NCBI GenBank assembly: GCA_964479535.1
Contig: CAYZMM010000028.1
Location: forward strand, 1-64,000
DNA: 64,000 bases
Source: S015-6 sp964479535
GTDB taxonomy: Bacteria; Desulfobacterota; DSWW01
Direction: 5' to 3'
Position numbers and translations under genes: made by a program. The number at the start of each line of letters is the position of its first letter. Position 1 is the stretch's first letter. This document shows, piece after piece, positions 49,504 through 59,113 of this stretch. The notes under the pieces are model-generated. The model had not been told where the DNA came from. It saw nothing but the letters and a program-made list of their open reading frames with translations, and did not search any database.

Positions 49504-51255
49504 TCATGACGGCTGAAGGTCGCGGATCCGCAGGTTCAGCCGCGTCCGCCCGTTCCACGTCTCCCTGCGCGGCGAGAAGGCTACATCCCAGCAGGTGCAG
49601 TCGCTTTCCATGATCCCTGAGCCGCCCATCTGGAAACCGATCGCATCGAAGGTTCTTCCGTCGCGATCCAGCGTCAGTTTCAGATGGGCCCCGCCCACCA
49701 GACGCTTGCTCAGAATCCGCATCCGCCGCATGCCGAGGACGGGTTCCCGGTTGCCGTTGCCGAAGGGAGCCATCTTCTCGATTTCCCACATGGCCCGATC
49801 GGTCAGGAGCTCCGGTCCCTCCAGCCACGCATCGATCAGCAGCCTGGGCGCCCCACCTTCCCCTCGACCGATCTTCTCCGCGATTTCCAGCTCGAAGGCG
49901 TCGATGAAGGCATCCAGATGCTCCTTGCGGAGTGTCACTCCCGCCGCCATCTGGTGCCCTCCCACATCCACGAGGAGGTGCCTGCAGGCAACGAGAGCAT
50001 CCAGAAAGGCGAAGTTCTCCACACTGCGAACAGACCCCTTGCCCACGTCTCCCTCGAATGAAAGAAGAACCACCGTCTTGCGAAAATCCCGGACCAGCCT
50101 TGAAGCGACGATCCCCAGAATCCCCCTGTGCCAGCCCTCCCATGCCAGGGCCAGAACATTCCGGTCCCGCCTCCGCAGCTTCTCCTCCGCCATTTCTCGA
50201 GCTTGCAGGTAGACGGCCGCCTCGATGGCCCTTCGCTCGTTGTTACGCTCCTCAAGAACCCTGCAAATCCTCCCTGCCTCGTCCCGGCCAGAGCAGAGCA
50301 TCATGTCCAGCGCCTCGAGCGCGCATCCCATTCGGCCGGGGGCATTGATCCGGGGAATGACCTTGAACACGAGAGACCGGGTATCCTTGACCGGCCCCCT
50401 GAGGCCGGCGTCCGCCTTGAGCGTCGAGAGACCCGGCCGGGTCTCCGAGGAAATCTCCTGCAACCCGTGCTTCACGAAGATCCGGTTCTCCTCCTGCAGC
50501 GGAACCATGTCGGCGAGCGTCCCCAGGGCCACCAGATCGAGATACCCCCGCAGGTTCGGCTCCTCCGCTCCCTCCCACATGCCCTCCTCCCGCATGCGTC
50601 CCCGCAGGGCCACAATCAGGTAGAAAGCCACACCCACTCCGGCCAATTCGCGGAAAGGGAAGGATTCTCCCGGCCTCTTCGGGTTGATCACAGCCAGAGC
50701 GGGAGGAAGCTCTGCGCCGCACTCATGGTGGTCGGTGATGATGACATCGATCCCGCGCTCCCGGGCGGTCTGCACCGATTCGAATCCGGTGATGCCGCAG
50801 TCAGCCGTCACGATCAGCTGAACGCCCCTGTCGGCGAAGGAGCGAACAGATTCCGGGTGAAAGCCGTACCCCTCCTGCAGTCGATCCGGAACGTGGTAGA
50901 GGGGGTCCAGACCTGCATGACGAAGGAAATGGACCAGGATGGCCGTGCTGGTCAAGCCGTCTACGTCGTAGTCTCCGTAGACGAGTACCCGCTCCTTTTT
51001 CCGAACGGCCTCGAGAAGCCTCTCGGCGGCCCTTTCCATGTCCCCAAACAGGGCAGGCGGACGCATTTGCCGAAGAGAGGCGGAGAGGAACCGATCCGCC
51101 TCCTCCACATCACGGATTCCCCGCCCGCAGAGAATGCGCGCCGACAGAGGCGTCAGGTCGAGAGCCTCGCCAAGCCGTCGGCAGGCCTCGTCGTCCGCCT
51201 GCGGAACGACCCATTCGGAACAGGCGACAGGTTGTCGATCTCTTGGCGCGCTCAC
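49504..51255 (-). CDS. recJ: Single-stranded-DNA exonuclease RecJ
   Basis: This 583-aa DHH-family 5'-3' exonuclease has the metal motifs YGDYDVDGLTSTAI, TADCGITG, TDHHECG and, in the DHHA1 domain, GGHQMAAGVTL. A C-terminal OB domain follows. It acts in recombination and repair. The start is GTG at 51255, overlapping the DUF456 stop by 4 bp (GTGA); the longer upstream frame to 51909 lies inside the DUF456 gene. RecJ length is slightly above the usual 560-580. Confidence 0.94.
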   Translation of the reverse strand: MSAPRDRQPVACSEWVVPQADDEACRRLGEALDLTPLSARILCGRGIRDVEEADRFLSASLRQMRPPALFGDMERAAERLLEAVRKKERVLVYGDYDVDGLTSTAILVHFLRHAGLDPLYHVPDRLQEGYGFHPESVRSFADRGVQLIVTADCGITGFESVQTARERGIDVIITDHHECGAELPPALAVINPKRPGESFPFRELAGVGVAFYLIVALRGRMREEGMWEGAEEPNLRGYLDLVALGTLADMVPLQEENRIFVKHGLQEISSETRPGLSTLKADAGLRGPVKDTRSLVFKVIPRINAPGRMGCALEALDMMLCSGRDEAGRICRVLEERNNERRAIEAAVYLQAREMAEEKLRRRDRNVLALAWEGWHRGILGIVASRLVRDFRKTVVLLSFEGDVGKGSVRSVENFAFLDALVACRHLLVDVGGHQMAAGVTLRKEHLDAFIDAFELEIAEKIGRGEGGAPRLLIDAWLEGPELLTDRAMWEIEKMAPFGNGNREPVLGMRRMRILSKRLVGGAHLKLTLDRDGRTFDAIGFQMGGSGIMESDCTCWDVAFSPRRETWNGRTRLNLRIRDLQPS

Positions 51256-51767
51256 AGCAATGCGGCCGCTGCGATCCAGACGATCATGCCGATGGCGATC
51301 GCCATCTTCGTGATGACCCCTGCGATCCGGCCGAGGAAGTTCCCCCAGCCGCTCCTCACGGCCTTTCTCCATTCCGAAGTTCCGTAGGTGAACAGCTCGA
51401 TCAGCACAGCCCCCAGGAAGGCTCCGACCAGGGCGCCGAGAATCGCCCCGAAGCCGAAGAAGAGAGGCGCCCCCACAACGGCTCCGGCGAACCCCCCGAG
51501 AAAGGAAAAGACGATGCCTCGATTGCTCGAGCCGAATCGGCGGGCGCCCGCAATGCCGAAGACGTACTCCACCACCTCCCCCACCACCGCGAGCGCCAGG
51601 AAGAGGAACAGCATGGCCGCGCCGACCTCTGCAAAACCGGTCACCCAGCCATACAGGAGTGCCGCGCCGAGGATCATCCAGGTTCCGGGGAGTCCGAGAA
51701 AGAGACTGAACAGACTGACGAGCAGGAACAGGAAGAGAAGCAGATGTCCGAGAATGCTCAGAATCAT
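51252..51767 (-). CDS. DUF456 membrane protein
   Basis: This 171-aa hydrophobic protein with about four to five transmembrane helices has the DUF456 pattern GLPGTWMILGAALLYGW, VEYVFGIAGARRFGSSNRGI and GALVGAFLGAVLIEL, including glycine-rich helices. Function is unknown. It lies 65 bp after secF and overlaps recJ by 4 bp on the same strand. Confidence 0.9.
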   Translation of the reverse strand: MILSILGHLLLFLFLLVSLFSLFLGLPGTWMILGAALLYGWVTGFAEVGAAMLFLFLALAVVGEVVEYVFGIAGARRFGSSNRGIVFSFLGGFAGAVVGAPLFFGFGAILGALVGAFLGAVLIELFTYGTSEWRKAVRSGWGNFLGRIAGVITKMAIAIGMIVWIAAAALL

Positions 51768-51832
51768 GCCTTGCTCCCGGGTCCGCTGTTCTTGCGCACT
51801 CCTCTTCCCCCTTCCGCACGCCCCATGCTCGG

Positions 51833-52777
51833 TCAGCGTCCGGCTGTGCCCCGCGTCGCCAGCTTCTTGCGGGCCGATCGGCCACGGATCGTCTCCCAGT
51901 AGGCGACAACAGGGCTCGCTATGTAGATGGAGGAATAGGTGCCCACCAGAACGCCGATGATCAGTGCGAAGGCAAAGTTGTGGATCACCGGGCCGCCGAG
52001 GATGAACAGGCTCCCCACAACGACGAGGGTGGTCAGGGAGGTGAGCAGGGTACGGCTCAACGTTTCGTTCACGCTGTCGTTGATCACCCGATCGATACTC
52101 TGTCGCCGGATGCGTCTCATGTTCTCCCGGATTCTGTCGAACACCACGATCGTATCGTTGATGGAGTAACCGATGATCGTCAGGATCGCCGCAACGATGG
52201 GCAGGTCGATTTCCTTGTTCAAGACCGAGAAGACACCGATGGTGATCATGGCGTCGTGCAGGAGAGCCAGGATCGCACCCATGGCGAACCTGAATTCGAA
52301 CCGCCAGGTGATGTAGATCAGGATGCCTGCGATGGCATAGAAGACCGCATGGATACCCTTCCTGCGCAGCTCGGCACCCACCTTCGGCCCGACCAGCTCG
52401 GTCCTTCTCAACTCGAAGCTCTCCGAGCCGAACCGCTCCTTCAGCGCCGCCTCCACGGTCTTCTGCAACTGCTGCAGGTCGGTCTCGGTCTTCTCCACGC
52501 GGACCAGGAATTCATGCTCCTCGTGACGTCCGAACTCCTGCACCACGACCTGGCCGAGATCGATCTGCTCGAGGGATTCACGCAGATCCGAGATCTCGAT
52601 TTCCTGGTGAAACTTGAACTGCAGAAGAATGCCCCCTGCGAAATCGATCCCGTAGTTGGGCCCGCCTTTGACCCAGAGGGAAAGGAGCGAGGCGAGGAGG
52701 AGAAATCCGGAGACCCCCAGGGCGATCCTCCGGTACCTGAGAAAATCGATGTTGATGCCGGGCTTGATGAACTCCAT
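51833..52777 (-). CDS. secF: Protein translocase subunit SecF
   Basis: This 314-aa subunit of the SecDF pump has six transmembrane helices, with GPNYGIDFAGGILLQF near residue 35-50, the periplasmic P1-like domain, and later FDRIRENMRR and NDSVNETLSRTLLTS. SecDF uses ion flow to pull exported proteins across the membrane. It follows secD after 24 bp on the minus strand. Length is normal. Confidence 0.97.
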   Translation of the reverse strand: MEFIKPGINIDFLRYRRIALGVSGFLLLASLLSLWVKGGPNYGIDFAGGILLQFKFHQEIEISDLRESLEQIDLGQVVVQEFGRHEEHEFLVRVEKTETDLQQLQKTVEAALKERFGSESFELRRTELVGPKVGAELRRKGIHAVFYAIAGILIYITWRFEFRFAMGAILALLHDAMITIGVFSVLNKEIDLPIVAAILTIIGYSINDTIVVFDRIRENMRRIRRQSIDRVINDSVNETLSRTLLTSLTTLVVVGSLFILGGPVIHNFAFALIIGVLVGTYSSIYIASPVVAYWETIRGRSARKKLATRGTAGR

Positions 52778-52801
52778 TGAAGTCCCCTCTTATCGGCTTT
52801 G

Positions 52802-54403
52802 TCAGATGGCGATCGATTTCACTCGCCTGACCAGAATCATGTAATCGAAGATCTGCCGCGTGAAGTACATGGCCAGCAGCACGCTCCAGAACACGCCGAT
52901 GAGCAGCGTCACGGCGAACCCCTGAACCGGCCCGGTCCCGAACTGAAACAGCACGATGGCGGCGATCATGGTTGTGATGTTCGCGTCCAGAATCGTGAGC
53001 AGGGCCTTCTTGTAGCCGCTGTCCACTGCGGCGCGGGGCGTCTTCCCGACACGCAGCTCTTCCCGTATCCGCTCGAAGATGATCACGTTCGCATCCACGG
53101 CCATGCCCACAGTCAGCACGAGCCCTGCAATGCCGGGGAGGGTGAGGGTCGCCTTCAGGGCCGCAAGGGTCGCCATGACCAGGAAGAGGTTGAAAACGAG
53201 AGAGAGGTCCGCCACCAGGCCTGCCATCCGGTAGTAGATCACCATGAAGACCAAGACGAGCAGCCCGCCCACCAAGATGGAGAGAAGGCCCTGTCGGATG
53301 GAGTCGGAGCCGAGGGAAGGCCCCACGGCCCGCTTCTCCGCAATCTCCACCGGCGCGGGCAGGGAGCCGGCCCGGAGGACGATCGCCAGGTCCCTCGCCT
53401 CTTCGGATGTGAAGTTGCCCTCGATGACCGCCTGGCCGCCGTAGTGGGCCTGCCGAATCACAGGGGCGGAGTAGACGTTTCCGTCCAGAATGATGGCCAG
53501 TCGCTTGTTCACGTTTTCAGCAGCGATCTGGTCGAACAGCCTCGACCCCCTCGGATTGAAACGGATGGATACGTGGGGCTGGTTGTAGGTGCGGTCGAAC
53601 TGGACCCGGGCGTCCGCAAGGGCGTCGCCCGTCATGAGGGTCCTCTTTTCGATCAGCAGCGGGATCTTCTGGGTCCGGTTCGTTTCCGGGTCGTAGGTCC
53701 GCTGATAGAGGATTTCGCTGCCCGGCGGCACGTTCCCGTCCAGGGCCGCCTCGAGGCTGTGATCCTCGTCGACGACCTTGAATTCGAGCACTGCGGTCTG
53801 CCCGATCAGTTTGATTGCCCTTTCCGGATCCTTCACCCCCGGCAACTGGACGAGGATGCGGTTCTCGCTCTCCCGCTGGATCGTCGGCTCGGACACCCCG
53901 TACTGATCGATTCGATTTCGAATCGTCTCCAAGGCCTGATCCACGGCCGCTTCCTTGATGGTCCGGGCCTCACGCTCCGTGATCCCCAGGACGTAGTCGA
54001 TGCCCCGCCGTCCCTCCTCTGTCGAGTAGGACTTCAGATTCCCGAATTCACCGGACAGGATCTCATCGAACCGGTCCCGATCCGAAAGGCTGACGCCGGC
54101 GATCCTGAATCGATCCATGTCCTCCGTCTCGATGGAATCGTAGAAGATGTCCTTCTTCCGGAGGACCTCCTTCATGTCGAGGACGAGCCGCTCGATCGTA
54201 CCCTCCACGGCCTTTTCCTCTTCCACCGCCAGGATCAGGTGAATGCCGCCCTGAAGGTCGAGACCGAGTCGCACCTCCTCCTTCGGCAGGAACCCTCCCC
54301 ACCACGCGGGAAGCTCCTTCGTGAACGTGGGCATCAGGTAGGTCAGGGCGCCGGCGAATACGACCGCCGTCACAATGAGTCTCCATTTCAGGCTCTTCGT
54401 CAT
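52802..54403 (-). CDS. secD: Protein translocase subunit SecD
   Basis: This 533-aa protein has the N-terminal LGLDLQGGIHLILAV motif, a periplasmic P1 domain, and six helices with PGIAGLVLTVGMAVDANVI and FERIREELRVGK. It works with SecF and YajC. It lies 49 bp after yajC, giving the usual yajC-secD-secF order. Its start overlaps no other gene. Confidence 0.97.
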   Translation of the reverse strand: MTKSLKWRLIVTAVVFAGALTYLMPTFTKELPAWWGGFLPKEEVRLGLDLQGGIHLILAVEEEKAVEGTIERLVLDMKEVLRKKDIFYDSIETEDMDRFRIAGVSLSDRDRFDEILSGEFGNLKSYSTEEGRRGIDYVLGITEREARTIKEAAVDQALETIRNRIDQYGVSEPTIQRESENRILVQLPGVKDPERAIKLIGQTAVLEFKVVDEDHSLEAALDGNVPPGSEILYQRTYDPETNRTQKIPLLIEKRTLMTGDALADARVQFDRTYNQPHVSIRFNPRGSRLFDQIAAENVNKRLAIILDGNVYSAPVIRQAHYGGQAVIEGNFTSEEARDLAIVLRAGSLPAPVEIAEKRAVGPSLGSDSIRQGLLSILVGGLLVLVFMVIYYRMAGLVADLSLVFNLFLVMATLAALKATLTLPGIAGLVLTVGMAVDANVIIFERIREELRVGKTPRAAVDSGYKKALLTILDANITTMIAAIVLFQFGTGPVQGFAVTLLIGVFWSVLLAMYFTRQIFDYMILVRRVKSIAI

Positions 54404-54452
54404 GGTCTTGTCAGCCCCATTCCAAGAGAGAGTTGAGAAAGCTCCAGCTGTA

Positions 54453-54800
54453 TCAGGCGCTCTTTTCCCCCGCAGGCTTCGGCTTCGCCCCGGCGATGTT
54501 GCCCCGCTGCACCTTGATCCGGACTTTGTCTCCCACTTCCAGGGTCACCACGTTCTCCGTGATCCCCGTCACCTTTCCGTGGAGCCCGCCGCTGGTAATC
54601 ACCTCGTCCCCCTTCTTCAGGGCGTTGAGGAAGTCCCTGTGCTGTTTCGTTCGCTTCTGTTGGGGTCGGATCAACAGGATATAGAAGACGAGGAACATCA
54701 GCAACAACGGCAGCAAGGCTCCCATCATGCCGCCACCAGGCGCTCCACCTGCCGAGCCGGCCCCTCCCGGCCCCGTTCCCATCGCATAGACCAGATCCAT
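54453..54800 (-). CDS. yajC: Preprotein translocase accessory subunit YajC
   Basis: This 115-aa protein has a Gly/Met-rich start and one transmembrane helix (about 27-45, LLPLLLMFLVFYILLI), followed by RPQQKRTKQHRDFL and GDEVITSGGLHGKV. It joins SecDF. The ATG at 54800 is chosen, with AGGAGG 5 bp upstream; an adjacent ATG at 54803 is equally readable. It follows tgt after 17 bp, a common neighbour order (queA-tgt-yajC-secDF). Confidence 0.95.
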   Translation of the reverse strand: MDLVYAMGTGPGGAGSAGGAPGGGMMGALLPLLLMFLVFYILLIRPQQKRTKQHRDFLNALKKGDEVITSGGLHGKVTGITENVVTLEVGDKVRIKVQRGNIAGAKPKPAGEKSA

Positions 54801-54817
54801 CATTTCCTCCTCGAGAT

Positions 54818-55993
54818 TCAAATCTGGGTTTTCTCGCCCGGCTCCTCCGCCGTCATCTCCATGCCCTCCCCACCCGTTCCCTCTTCGCAGGCGTCGAAAC
54901 GCTCGAAGAAGGCCCGGGAGAACTCGGAGAAGGTGCCTGAGCGAATCGACTCCCGCATTCTTTCCATCAGAACCTGGTAGAAATACAGGTTGTGGATGCT
55001 CGTCAGCCGGTACACCAGCAGCTCTCTGGCCAGGAAGAGATGTCGCAGATAGGCCCGGGTGTAGTTCCGGCATGCGTAGCAGTCACAATCCGGGTCAATG
55101 GGACGCAGGTCCTCCCCGTAGCGGCTGTTCTTGATGCGAAGCCGGCCGGATTGGGTGAACAGAGTACCATTTCTACCGTTTCTTGTCGGCAGTACGCAAT
55201 CGAACATGTCCATGCCTCTCGCCACGGCCGCCACCACGTCCTCCGGAGTCCCCATGCCCATCAGGTAGCGAGGCGAATCCGCCGGCAGCAGCTCCGCCAT
55301 CCAGTCCAGCACGGACAGGCACTCCTCCTTCTTCTCTCCCACGCCCAGCCCGCCGACGGCGAACCCGGGGAACCCGATGTCCACGAGCCCCTCGGCGCAG
55401 ATCTTACGAAGGTCCGGATAGACACCCCCCTGGACGATGCCGAAGAGGGCCATTCCACCCTTGCCGCATGCCTCCCGGCTGCGCTCGGCCCATCGCAGGG
55501 TCCTCTCCATGCCTTCCCGGGCCTCCCCGTGCGCAGCAGGATAGGGCGTGCACTCGTCCAGAACCATGGCGATGTCCGACCCGAAGGCCTGCTGCACCCG
55601 GACGACCTTTTCGGCCGTGAAGAGGTGCTCGGATCCGTCCAGGTGGGACTGGAACAAGACGCCCTCTTCTGTAATCCTCCTCAAGTCCCCCAGGCTGTAG
55701 ACCTGGTAGCCTCCGCTGTCCGTGAGGATCGGCCCCTTCCAGTTCATGAAGCTGTGGAGGCCCCCCAGCCTCTCGATCCGTTGGTGTCCCGGCCGCAGGT
55801 AAAGGTGATACGTGTTGGCCAGGACGATGGAGACCTTGTGGTCCAGAAGGTCATCGGAGCTCACGGCCTTCACGGATCCCTGCGTGCCCACCGGCATGAA
55901 TGCGGGCGTCTCCACCGAACCGTGGGGCGTGTGCAGCCGCCCGACCCTGGGCCCCCTCTCCTCCCCTTTTTCCAGCGAAAAGGTTACGCTCAT
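54818..55993 (-). CDS. tgt: Queuine tRNA-ribosyltransferase
   Basis: This 391-aa tRNA-guanine transglycosylase exchanges G34 for preQ1 in GUN tRNAs. Motifs are VKAVSSDDLL, LANTYHLYLRPG, TDSGGYQVYSLG with the catalytic Asp, VQGGVYPDLR, and the zinc site CDCYACRNYT with a following His (SIHNLYFY). Length matches bacterial Tgt. It is 15 bp downstream of queA on the same strand, forming a queuosine pair. Confidence 0.97.
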   Translation of the reverse strand: MSVTFSLEKGEERGPRVGRLHTPHGSVETPAFMPVGTQGSVKAVSSDDLLDHKVSIVLANTYHLYLRPGHQRIERLGGLHSFMNWKGPILTDSGGYQVYSLGDLRRITEEGVLFQSHLDGSEHLFTAEKVVRVQQAFGSDIAMVLDECTPYPAAHGEAREGMERTLRWAERSREACGKGGMALFGIVQGGVYPDLRKICAEGLVDIGFPGFAVGGLGVGEKKEECLSVLDWMAELLPADSPRYLMGMGTPEDVVAAVARGMDMFDCVLPTRNGRNGTLFTQSGRLRIKNSRYGEDLRPIDPDCDCYACRNYTRAYLRHLFLARELLVYRLTSIHNLYFYQVLMERMRESIRSGTFSEFSRAFFERFDACEEGTGGEGMEMTAEEPGEKTQI

Positions 55994-56008
55994 GTTCCTG
56001 CTGTCCGC

Positions 56009-57157
56009 TCACTGAATGAGCATGCAGTCCCCGTAGCTGAAGAAGCGGTATTCCTTCCGAACCGCTTCCCTGTACGCGCGCAGGACGAGGTCTCTGTCCG
56101 CAAAGGCGCACACCAGCACCAGCAGCGAGGTCCGGGGAAGATGAAAATTCGTGATCAGCGCATCCACCGCCTGAAAACGATGCCCCGGAAGGACATACAA
56201 TCCCGCCCACCCGTCGCATGCCTCGATGTGCCCCCTTTCGGCAACCGCGGACTCGAGACACCTCACGACGGTGGTCCCCACCGCCACGAGCCGACGGCCC
56301 TCCTGCTTCGCCTTCCGCATCTTCTCCGCATCCTCGGCATCGATGCAGAAGCGTTCGGGCCGAATCCTGTGCGCACGAATGTCCTCCGCCCGGATCGGAA
56401 GAAACGTCGCCTGCCCGACGTGCAAGGTGATCCGTCCAATCTCGATTCCGCCGGCCTCCAGGGAACTCAGCAAAGGCTCGGAAAAATGGAACCCGGCGGT
56501 GGGAGCGGCCACCGACCCGACCTTACGGGCAAACACCGTCTGGTAACGATTCCGGTCTTCCGGGGTCTCTTCCGGCCCGGATCCGGTGCGCCCCCTTCTG
56601 ATATAGGGAGGCAGGGGAATCGAACCGTGACGCTCCAGGTGCGCCAGCAGGTCCCCGCCGCCCAGATTGAAGCGGACGCGGTACGACCCGTCCGCCTCAC
56701 CGGTCAATTCGCCTTCGAGGCCGTGCGGAAAGACGAAGACCTGCCCCGCCCTGGGCCGCCTCGAAGACTGGATCAGGCACTCCCATTCACGACTCTCCGA
56801 TCCCTTCGCATCCCACCAGGGCTGCTGGGCCGTTCCCGCGCCTCTCGGCTGCAGCATGAGCAGCTCCACCTTCCCGCCCGAGGGTTTCCGTCCCTGTAGG
56901 CGTGCAGGGAACACCCTGCTTTCGTTCACCACCAGAAGATCCCCCTCCTGCAGATGCTCCCCGAGCTTGCTGAAGGATGCATGGTCCACAGATCCGCTTC
57001 CTCGATCGAGAAGCATCAACCGTGATTCGTCTCTTCTTGGGAGGGGATGCTGGGCGATCAGATGGGAGGGCAGAACGTAGTGGTAGGTATCCCTACGGAA
57101 CGGGCGCTGCGGCTCTTCCTCCTCTACGCTCTGGTCTGGGCTGCGTTCCCATTGCAT
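56009..57157 (-). CDS. queA: S-adenosylmethionine:tRNA ribosyltransferase-isomerase
   Basis: This 382-aa enzyme adds the epoxycyclopentane group of SAM to preQ1 in tRNA. It has YVLPSHLIAQHPLPRRDESRLMLLDR, VNESRVFPARLQGRK, APTAGFHF and LPRTSLLVLVCAFAD. The start is ATG at 57157 with an adjoining GTG at 57160; the leader shows no clear Shine-Dalgarno and the N terminus carries about 20 extra charged residues. It lies 91 bp downstream of the HgdB-like gene and 15 bp upstream of tgt on the same strand. Confidence 0.95.
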   Translation of the reverse strand: MQWERSPDQSVEEEEPQRPFRRDTYHYVLPSHLIAQHPLPRRDESRLMLLDRGSGSVDHASFSKLGEHLQEGDLLVVNESRVFPARLQGRKPSGGKVELLMLQPRGAGTAQQPWWDAKGSESREWECLIQSSRRPRAGQVFVFPHGLEGELTGEADGSYRVRFNLGGGDLLAHLERHGSIPLPPYIRRGRTGSGPEETPEDRNRYQTVFARKVGSVAAPTAGFHFSEPLLSSLEAGGIEIGRITLHVGQATFLPIRAEDIRAHRIRPERFCIDAEDAEKMRKAKQEGRRLVAVGTTVVRCLESAVAERGHIEACDGWAGLYVLPGHRFQAVDALITNFHLPRTSLLVLVCAFADRDLVLRAYREAVRKEYRFFSYGDCMLIQ

Positions 57158-57248
57158 CACACTGGGCTGACAGGGTCGCGTGACCTTGAGAAAGTCGTTG
57201 AATCCTCACCGAAAAGTCCAGAAACCTTACCGAATCGGTGGCTGAATG

Positions 57249-58268
57249 TCAATTTCCATAGCCGGTTGCCGCAGCCGGCCTCTTTTCGCGATGGAGCATC
57301 TCCAGAAACGCCTCGATACGCGTTTCCGTTCTCGCATCCAGAGGCTCGGGCCGGTCTCCCTCCAGGGTCAGGACCGGCCTCGGCAGTCGATGACGAAGGA
57401 TCTTGTCCTCTATCTGGCGGAAGCAGAAGGTCTGCGTGTAATGAATGAATCCGTCCAGACCCCGGCGGGCCGTCTCCCTCTGGATATCCTCCAGGCGAAA
57501 AAAGACCTCGTAGGGGTAGGTGAACCGTAGGTACTGCTCCTCCAGGGTCGGCGCAAGGTACGGCATGCTGAACTGCCGCTGGATTTCGTTGAACACCACC
57601 CGAACGCCGGGTCGCTCGATCCTCTGGTAGAGATCCTGCCATATGGGGGGAACGCCCAGGTAGCCCAGCCGCAGGCCCTCCCCTGCCGGAGCCGGGGTTC
57701 GAAGGGCCGCCTCCTCCAGCAGGGCATCCACTTCGTGCTCGAAGGCCCGGGGATCCCCGTTCATGTCGCTGCTCGCAACCAGGAACCGGTGATTCTCCTC
57801 CCCCGAAACGAGGCCTTCGCGCCAGGTGAGCAGATCCAGCCGATTCAGCTTGCGCCGGATGCGGTCAAGGACCCTCTTCGCCTCCTCCACCTCTTCCGGC
57901 CGGACCCGGAAATGCTCCTGGAGCTTCCTGATCTCTTCCTTCATCGCCTCCAGGGAGCGTTCGAAGGGATAGGCGAACGGGTAGACCCGGGTGCCTTCCA
58001 TCTGCAGGACTTCCATGAGGCCCTGGGTCTGGCTGCAGTCTCCCCGGACGACCGCAATCACCTCGTCTACATCCAGGGTGGAGAGCACTCCGTAAATGCC
58101 GCGCATCCAGGCGCAGCAGGTGGCCGGGAATCCGTTCGTCTCCGCCTGCCGGACGAAGAGGTGGGCCTCCGGGCCGGAGATGAACGCATTGTTCAGATCA
58201 ACGGGCCGGCGGCCCGCCGCCAGCAGGATCTCAACGGGAATCGATGTCGTGAAACCCACGGCCCGCAC
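57249..58268 (-). CDS. HgdB/BcrC-like 2-hydroxyacyl-CoA dehydratase-type subunit (orphan)
   Basis: This 339-aa protein has the fold of the 2-hydroxyglutaryl-CoA dehydratase/benzoyl-CoA reductase FeS subunits: VGFTTSIPVEILLAAGRRPVDLNN at the start, NGFPATCCAWMRG, VVRGDCSQTQ, FNEIQRQFSMPY and FCFRQIEDKIL near the end. The Cys residues of the second, third and last segments are the likely [4Fe-4S] ligands. No sister subunit or activating ATPase (HgdC) lies nearby, so it may use distant partners or do something else. The start is GTG at 58268 with GGGAGG 9 bp before; the long upstream frame to 58562 is the slipin gene read in another frame. Similar single HgdB-like proteins sit alone in many anaerobes. 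Confidence 0.75.
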   Translation of the reverse strand: MRAVGFTTSIPVEILLAAGRRPVDLNNAFISGPEAHLFVRQAETNGFPATCCAWMRGIYGVLSTLDVDEVIAVVRGDCSQTQGLMEVLQMEGTRVYPFAYPFERSLEAMKEEIRKLQEHFRVRPEEVEEAKRVLDRIRRKLNRLDLLTWREGLVSGEENHRFLVASSDMNGDPRAFEHEVDALLEEAALRTPAPAGEGLRLGYLGVPPIWQDLYQRIERPGVRVVFNEIQRQFSMPYLAPTLEEQYLRFTYPYEVFFRLEDIQRETARRGLDGFIHYTQTFCFRQIEDKILRHRLPRPVLTLEGDRPEPLDARTETRIEAFLEMLHREKRPAAATGYGN

Positions 58269-58308
58269 TGCTGCCAACCTCCCGCCGGGACAGGCCCTCG
58301 TCCGGGGC

Positions 58309-59070
58309 CTACTCCGTCTTGTCCGATCCCTTTGCGATAAAAGGCTTGACCAAGTCCAGCGGGATGGGGAAGATCGTGTTCGTCGATTTCTCCGAAGAGA
58401 TCTCCGTGAGGGTCTGCAGGTATCTGAGCTGAAGGGTGATCGGGTTGGTCTCCATGATCTTCGCCGCTTCCTGGAGTCTCGCGGCCGCCTGAAACTCGCC
58501 CTCCGCGTGGATGACCTTGGCCCGCTTGTCCCTCTCCGCCTCGGCCTGCCGGGCCATGGCACGCTGCATCTCCTGGGGCAGGTCGACGTGCTTCACTTCC
58601 ACATTCGTGACCTTGATACCCCACGGGTCGGTCTGCCGGTCGAGGATGTCCTGGATGCGCTCGTTGATCTTCTCCCTCTCCGCGAGAACCTCGTCCAGTT
58701 CCACCTGCCCCAGCACGCTTCGGAGGGTGGTCTGGGCGAGCTGGGAGGTGGCGTAGAGATAGTTCTCCACCTGCACCACCGCGTTGTTCGAATCCATGAC
58801 CCGAAAATAGACCACGGCGTTGACCTTGATGGACACATTGTCCCGGGTGATCACGTCCTGGGGAGGCACGTCCAGGGTGACCAGCCGCAGGCTCACCTTC
58901 TGCATCTTGTCGATGATCGGGATCAAGAGGATGAGGCCGGGTCCCTTCTCCCCGATCAACCTGCCAAGCCGGAAGATGACGCCTCGCTCATACTCCCTCA
59001 GGATTCGGATTGCGCTGGCCAGGATAACGCCGAGGATGACCAGTACGACGAGAATCGGTGTGGAAATCAT
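58309..59070 (-). CDS. Slipin (SPFH/stomatin family membrane protein)
   Basis: This 253-aa protein has one N-terminal transmembrane helix (about 4-22), an SPFH domain with EYERGVIFRLGR, PGLILLIPIIDKM and VEVKHVDLPQEMQRAM, and a coiled-coil part ending IPLDLVKPFIAKG. Slipins organise membrane lipid domains. The NfeD-type protease encoded 43 bp upstream is its usual partner, which in archaea cleaves stomatin. Confidence 0.93.
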   Translation of the reverse strand: MISTPILVVLVILGVILASAIRILREYERGVIFRLGRLIGEKGPGLILLIPIIDKMQKVSLRLVTLDVPPQDVITRDNVSIKVNAVVYFRVMDSNNAVVQVENYLYATSQLAQTTLRSVLGQVELDEVLAEREKINERIQDILDRQTDPWGIKVTNVEVKHVDLPQEMQRAMARQAEAERDKRAKVIHAEGEFQAAARLQEAAKIMETNPITLQLRYLQTLTEISSEKSTNTIFPIPLDLVKPFIAKGSDKTE

Positions 59071-59113
59071 ACGCTTCTCCTCTCTTCAAAAGGTGTGACG
59101 GAACGGGCAAGCC

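Noticed and set aside
57249..58562. Longer start for the HgdB-like gene
   Set aside because: The added N-terminal residues (Arg/Ser-rich) are the slipin gene read in another frame; GTG 58268 has a good ribosome site.
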